DNA of 11,014 nt from Euperipatoides rowelli (lineage: Eukaryota; Onychophora; Udeonychophora; Euonychophora; Peripatopsidae). The position numbers and the translations under genes were made by a program. The stretch's first letter is position 1; each line of letters opens with the position of its first letter. Where the stretch lies: assembly GCA_003024985.2 (NCBI GenBank), contig PXIH01S0187527.1. One strand, given 5' to 3'. Below are positions 7,240-11,014 of this stretch, piece by piece. Below the pieces are notes generated by a model. That model ran no database searches. It was given only the letters and a program-made list of their open reading frames with translations, and was not told the origin of the DNA.

Positions 7240-7852
7240 AAGATTAAATGCAAGATCGAAATGAAAAAAAAAATCATAGAACAGTTGAAGGGATTTAGAT
7301 ATTAAGGCAACTTGATGAACGATGGAAGAAGAATAAAATAAATCCAGACAAGGATGGGACTGCATTTTGGGAACAAAAAGAACTTCTAAGAAGAGATGTT
7401 AACAAACACTTAAAGTTGAAGATTTTAAAATGTTATGTTTGGTCAGTTTTCTTATATGGATGTGAGACTTAGATTTTAACCAAATACTGGAAAAGAAGAT
7501 CAATGCTTTTGATATCTGGTGTGCAAAAGGAATGTTGAAAATAAATAGGACAGATTTGATCAAAAATGAGGAAGTGTGGAAAAGATGGGGAGGTGGTTAT
7601 AGTCCTATAGATAGAGTAAGGAAGAGAAAATGGAAATATGTCGGGCATGTAATTAATGTATCTGCAGATTTAGACTAATAACAGCAATTGAGAGATGGAC
7701 AGAAAGGGAAAAAAAAGAGTAAGACCCACAAGTAAATGACTGGATGACCTTAGAGACTGGACTAACATCAGACAATTCACTGTACTATAAAAAAAGGCAA
7801 TCTATGAGCATGAACCTCCACCTCAGAGATTGCACCCGATGATGATGATGAT
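7240..7852 (+). pseudogene. Decayed LINE (RTE-like) reverse transcriptase C-terminus and 3' end
   Basis: Spread over several frames is a recognisable non-LTR RT C-terminal region. IEQLKGFRY, a stop, then GNLMNDG (7276-7323) is the 'VEQxKxFKYLGxxIxxDG' region. AFWEQKELLRRDVNKHLKLK leads to YGCET and a stop (7362-7472), the hallmark LLYGCETW motif. After a shift come INAFDIWC and TDLIKNEEVWKR (7487-7675), with KWKYVGHVI for the 'R.xxxGHVxR' motif. A further shift gives LITAIERWTE (7675 on) and another DDLRDWTNIRQFTVL (7743 on). At least four in-frame stops and four frameshifts make it dead. It ends in (GAT)5. RTE-type is my best guess; the clade needs a database comparison. The 5' two thirds of the element are absent. 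Confidence 0.85.
7838..7852 (+). repeat. (GAT)5 tail of the LINE
   Basis: Five GAT units follow directly on the last recognisable RT codons (ending CACCC). Short trinucleotide tails are usual 3' ends for RTE-like LINEs, so this sets the right boundary of the copy. Confidence 0.75.
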
Positions 7853-8699
7853 AGTTTTTGAATCATCTGATCTTGATAAGTTTGCAATATTATAATAAAA
7901 ATTAAAAGCCAAGCAGATATCCTTATGCTATTTCAGATGTCACTGGAATTTCATTTGAAAGTTCTTCACCATACACATTGAAAAATTATTGTTTCAATTA
8001 GAATAGACGGGCTATGATGTCAACATAGGGCTGATTAGAATCAAAGCTCCTAAAATTAAATATAGTACAGTTATATATCACTAATAAGGTGTGTTAGGTT
8101 TCGGACCGGTACCGTAAAGTGAATCACAGGCTTTTTTTTCCCCTTTTCAGTACCTATAGCAGACTTAAAACATTTACAGTAAACCATCATATACTGTATT
8201 AAATGTGCAATAATGCTAGGTTAGAAAAATTGATGCAAAAAGTAATAAAAGACTTGTACTGTATAATAAAAATGAAAATAATAATAATTACACTGAAAAA
8301 AAAATGGAAATAATGTATTAATTGAAAGCGACAAGCACCGTTATTTCAAAGTGTTGGAAAGTGAAGGGCCGCAATGATTGGTATTGCTGTATGGTAATTT
8401 AAAAAAAAATAGCTTTTGTGTAATAATAGATAAATCTTCATATAATGTATTAGTACCGTTATTACAACATTATATTTCATGTAAGCTAAGTTAAAATTAA
8501 TTTCTAATTTTATGTCTTGTTTCTAGACTTCTTTATGTGTTTTTGTACTTAATTTTTATTTGAAAAAACAATTGTTTGAACAATTCTTAGAATAATATAT
8601 ATTTTGCTATGAGAGTCAAAACAAATTAATCGGAAGACTGAGATATCTCATAATTATCTCTAGTATAGACGGTTGTTTAAATTGTTTCTGGGACAATAA
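7853..8699. other. AT-rich stretch without supported gene
   Basis: No coding frame or transposon terminus recognised. A good acceptor-like tract (C/T run ending TTTTCAG at about 8150) is followed by a stop within a few codons in two frames and by no long frame in the third. Confidence 0.55.
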
Positions 8700-8726
8700 A
8701 AATATTTAGACACTTCCCTTTCCTAG

Positions 8727-8817
8727 GTTTGACCATGCAAAATGGCCACTAGTCAGAGAACAATTTAATGGAAGTCAGCTCAATATGTTATGGAGAATGG
8801 AGATGGTTAAAGAATAA
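8727..8817 (+). other. Weak candidate terminal exon
   Basis: A pyrimidine-rich acceptor (ACTTCCCTTTCCTAG, ending 8726) is followed by a frame reading FDHAKWPLVREQF, then NMLWRMEMVKE, ending in TAA at 8815-8817. The residues look protein-like, with two Trp and few Lys/Asn runs, but a 30-codon opening is common by chance and no family is recognised. Confidence 0.15.
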
Positions 8818-9630
8818 AACTAAATATTTATTATTTAATGATTGAAAAAATCAAAAAAAAAAAAAAACTTTATAAGTAATTCTTTCTCCATTTTTTTTAA
8901 AATTAATTTTGTGAATTTATTTATCTAGATTTCCTATTACTATTTTAATAAAAATTCAACCAAAGTCTATTTTATGGGATCTATGATTGTACCAAAGAAA
9001 GTAAAATCGTACAAGAAAGGGTAGAGGGTAATTGCAATAAAAAGATTGATCTAATTTGATTATTGTAGCCTATCAAAATAAATACAGTCTCGCATATACT
9101 ATAGATTTATACAGTACAGTTTAAATATTTGTGAAAATTGTCAATCTGAATTACTGAAACATTCGGATTAGAAGAATTTTAGTGTATATCTATAAATCTA
9201 TTGCCAAAATAATACTTGGAACCAATGAATTTAGTCAGGATCAAACACAGGGTTTTGAAAATAAGGTTTTTTGATTTAAGTATTGACAAAGTTTTTTTTT
9301 TTAAATATTTTTATTAGAAATTTTTAAAATGAGAACACCTTTTCCAATAATGGTATAGCTCCAATTTGGTTCACTCCATCCATGCTGAATTATTTTAAAG
9401 TTCTAAAATATACAGTATTATGAATTCTATTACTTTTTCAACATTAATCTCTAGCAATCATATAAGATTAATGTCTTTCAGCCCAGTAAGCAGTGCATTA
9501 ATCCTTTAGATGTTTCTTATATATTGCATGATAAATTAATCATTGGCATATGAAAATTAATTGCATTACAGACATTTTATTCTATTCACAAACTGTATAC
9601 CACTCTTAATAATGGCAACAACAAATGATT
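8818..9630. other. AT-rich stretch without genes
   Basis: Homopolymer-rich AT sequence with runs of A (8855-8868) and T (9291-9301). No coding, RNA or transposon signal seen. Confidence 0.55.
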
Positions 9631-9649
9631 TATTTGATTTTTATTTCAG

Positions 9650-9784
9650 ACACATCAAAGAATGAATATTTTAATAATAGTGATGACATATGCAGTGGAG
9701 GAATTCATTACTGAAAAATTAGAGTCAAAAGGAGACAATGTAGACAGTCATCTTTTTCGTATGATGTATGCATTAATGATTTGA
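9650..9784 (+). other. Candidate terminal exon, weakly supported
   Basis: A strong acceptor-like tract (TTTGATTTTTATTTCAG, ending 9649) is followed in phase 0 by 44 open codons and a TGA at 9782-9784. The frame holds MNILIIVMTYAVEEF and then GDNVDSHLFRMMYALMI, and upstream of the AG it is closed by stops. ATTAAA polyadenylation-like words lie downstream (9789-9840). Frames of this length are common by chance in AT-rich DNA, so only the coincidence of acceptor, phase and composition supports it. No family recognised. Confidence 0.25.
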
Positions 9785-10472
9785 AAATATTAAAAGTGCA
9801 CACATTTTAAAGTTTGAAGTATTGTTATTAAAGTTATATCATTAATTATTCTAATTAAACTTTCCATTTGAAACAAAATTATGTTTAAGCAGCCTTATGT
9901 TAATTACCTAAAAAATGTTTAACCAAATTAACAAAAATGTGTCAGATTGACTGACCAACTCATAAAGCATTTGAACTTAGGCTACACATTACATCATTTT
10001 CCAATTCCCTGAATTTGGAATCACAAGCTCATTATTAAGGAGACACACAGACTAAATATAGATGTAAGGAATAGTTTTCCATACTCTATATAAAATATAT
10101 AATCTCTTGATAAGTTTGATATAATCTCTTGATAAGTTTCAAAATAGGTTTAACAATTCTGGGGGCATATAGATATAATTCCACCCATAGTACTCTGATA
10201 TGTTTTATTTATAAATTATTGAAAAGTACATATAAAGAGATGGGGTGGTTTAAATCTTTTTTTTTTAGAAACCAGTCTAAACTTCATGAAATGCTTTGTA
10301 TGCATTGATCCCTCTTCTTAATTTTATAATGCACAATATTTTTATCAGACTTTGATAATAATTAATGAGGCCAAAATTAGAGTTTTTATCGTTATCTAGT
10401 AGTGAAGTGTTTGTATAGACCTGAACTAGTTTATTATATTAGGCTAAAATGTTTTTAGTAGGGTGTTTAGGC
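9785..10472. other. AT-rich stretch with a short tandem duplication
   Basis: No gene is visible. The only ordered structure is the 22-bp duplication at 10097-10140. Confidence 0.55.
10097..10140 (+). repeat. 22-bp unit duplicated in tandem
   Basis: Two adjacent copies of ATATAATCTCTTGATAAGTTT plus one base (10097-10118 and 10119-10140) differ only at the last base (G or C). It is a simple slippage duplication. Confidence 0.9.
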
Positions 10473-10494
10473 CAGTTGTTCTCAAACTGGTGGG

Positions 10495-10518
10495 TGTGAC
10501 CCCCTAGGGGGGGTCACA
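10495..10518. other. 10-bp-stem hairpin in the hAT-like end
   Basis: TGTGACCCCC (10495-10504) pairs with GGGGGTCACA (10509-10518) around a TAGG loop. Subterminal GTGACC/GGTCAC palindromes are common in hAT elements and may be transposase-binding sites. Confidence 0.7.
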
Positions 10519-10559
10519 GAGGGATTAAAGGGAGTATCACAGAGTGATTAAAGGGAGTT
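10514..10559 (+). repeat. 23-bp subterminal tandem repeat, two copies
   Basis: TCACAGAG, then GATTAAAGGGAGT, occurs at 10514-10536 and again at 10537-10559, differing at two positions. It begins inside the right arm of the hairpin. Confidence 0.85.
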
Positions 10560-10600
10560 GCGAGCTTGAGAAATAAAAAAAAAAAATTTTAGAATTATTC

Positions 10601-10959
10601 CTTTGAAGTTTAAAGATACCATTAGTAAACACATTATAGAATTGAAGCAAGTTAGATTTTTTCTATTTGTTTAAACATAAAAATAATTTAAAATTATTTC
10701 AATTAAATATTTTTTTGCCCCTGAGGCAATAATTAGCTGACCATTATTTAACATTTTAGTTTCTTGACTAGCAGACTGACTGACCATTCTGATATAAAAA
10801 ACATAATGTATTACAGTACAGCAATATCCTGCCTTATGAAGACACAGTAATTTACCATTACTTTAAATGAGAAAATTATTATGAATTCTTGAATTCTAAA
10901 CCGGACACCCATCTTACAAGTATTTCCTATAGTTTGTCACTTCTTCTATTATGATCATA
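10601..10959. other. AT-rich stretch, possibly interior of the hAT-like element
   Basis: No transposase frame or right terminus is visible. It may belong to the element starting at 10473 or be unrelated flank. Confidence 0.4.
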
Positions 10960-10960
10960 A

Positions 10961-11014
10961 CCATGGGCGGATTACTTAGGGTGGCTGGGTGGCGAACGCC
11001 ACCCACGCCCTACC
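10961..11014 (+). mobile_element. GC-rich hairpin, probable start of another repeat, cut by window edge
   Basis: Base composition jumps from AT-rich to GC-rich at CCATGGGCGGATTACTTAGG. TGGGTGGC (10986-10993) pairs with GCCACCCA (10998-11005) around GAAC, and AGGG (10978-10981) can pair further out with CCCT (11008-11011) if a small bulge is allowed. GGGCGGAT-type starts are seen at the ends of some DNA transposons, but the rest of this one lies outside the window and I cannot classify it. Confidence 0.35.

Larger units (their letters stand above)
10473..10600 (+). mobile_element. Left end of a second hAT-like element
   Basis: CAGTTGTTCTCAAACTGGTG, then GGTGTGACCCCC, fits the hAT terminal pattern (CAG.GGTTCTCAAACT, then GGTC-GACC), and differs in sequence from the element at 1492-1983. 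It continues with a 10-bp-stem hairpin, a 23-bp tandem pair and an A run. The eight bases before it are GTTTAGGC, but I find no second copy and no reverse-complement terminus before the window ends. The element is therefore truncated, or its right end lies beyond 11014. Confidence 0.6.

Noticed and set aside
7135-7365. 76-codon minus frame
   Set aside because: It is antisense to, and overlaps, the start of the decayed LINE reverse-transcriptase fragment, whose motifs read on the plus strand.
8133-8165. Acceptor-like pyrimidine tract ending TTTTCAG
   Set aside because: The following sequence has early stops in two frames and no long open frame in the third, so no exon is supported.
1-11014. 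tRNA, rRNA or tRNA-derived SINE
   Set aside because: Scanning for A-box and B-box promoter words (GTTCGAATCC-like) and conserved rRNA stretches gave no convincing match on either strand by eye.

Overview
The window reads as AT-rich (roughly 70 % A+T by eye) non-coding DNA from an animal genome, most likely an invertebrate. The reasons are decayed non-LTR retrotransposon fragments, hAT-type DNA transposon ends, poly-A/poly-T runs, intron-like splice signals, and no bacterial gene spacing or ribosome binding sites. I see no complete protein-coding gene. Most of the 11 kb looks like intron or intergenic sequence built from mobile-element remains of different ages. The frequent word TAGGCTA/TAGCCTA and scattered CCTAAC-type words would fit an arthropod, but I cannot name the species.

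Layout. 1-153 (minus): an open, protein-like stretch running off the left edge. 640-952: a 5'-truncated CR1/Jockey-like LINE tail with a 3' hairpin and an (AAAT)n tail. 1183-1377: a small inverted repeat. 1484-1991: a 492-bp non-autonomous hAT element with perfect 8-bp target-site duplications. 2253-3026: a perfect 774-bp palindrome (385-bp arms, 4-bp spacer), the most striking object here. 3780-4300: two diverged copies of a repeat about 294 bp apart. 4370-4916: three diverged copies of another repeat family. 5340-5990: low-complexity and G/C-rich tracts that may be an old mobile element. 7240-7852: a decayed LINE reverse-transcriptase 3' end finishing in (GAT)5. 8700-9790: two weak plus-strand exon candidates. 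10097-10140: a 22-bp tandem duplication. 10473-10600: the left end of a second hAT-like element. 10960-11014: a GC-rich hairpin cut by the right edge.

The pieces do not form a pathway. They record successive insertions (LINE copies, hAT elements) plus one very recent event, the palindrome. Its arms match at all 385 positions while every other repeat in the window is diverged. The palindrome is either a young fold-back element or inverted duplication, or an assembly product. If transcribed, it would form a long double-stranded hairpin RNA.
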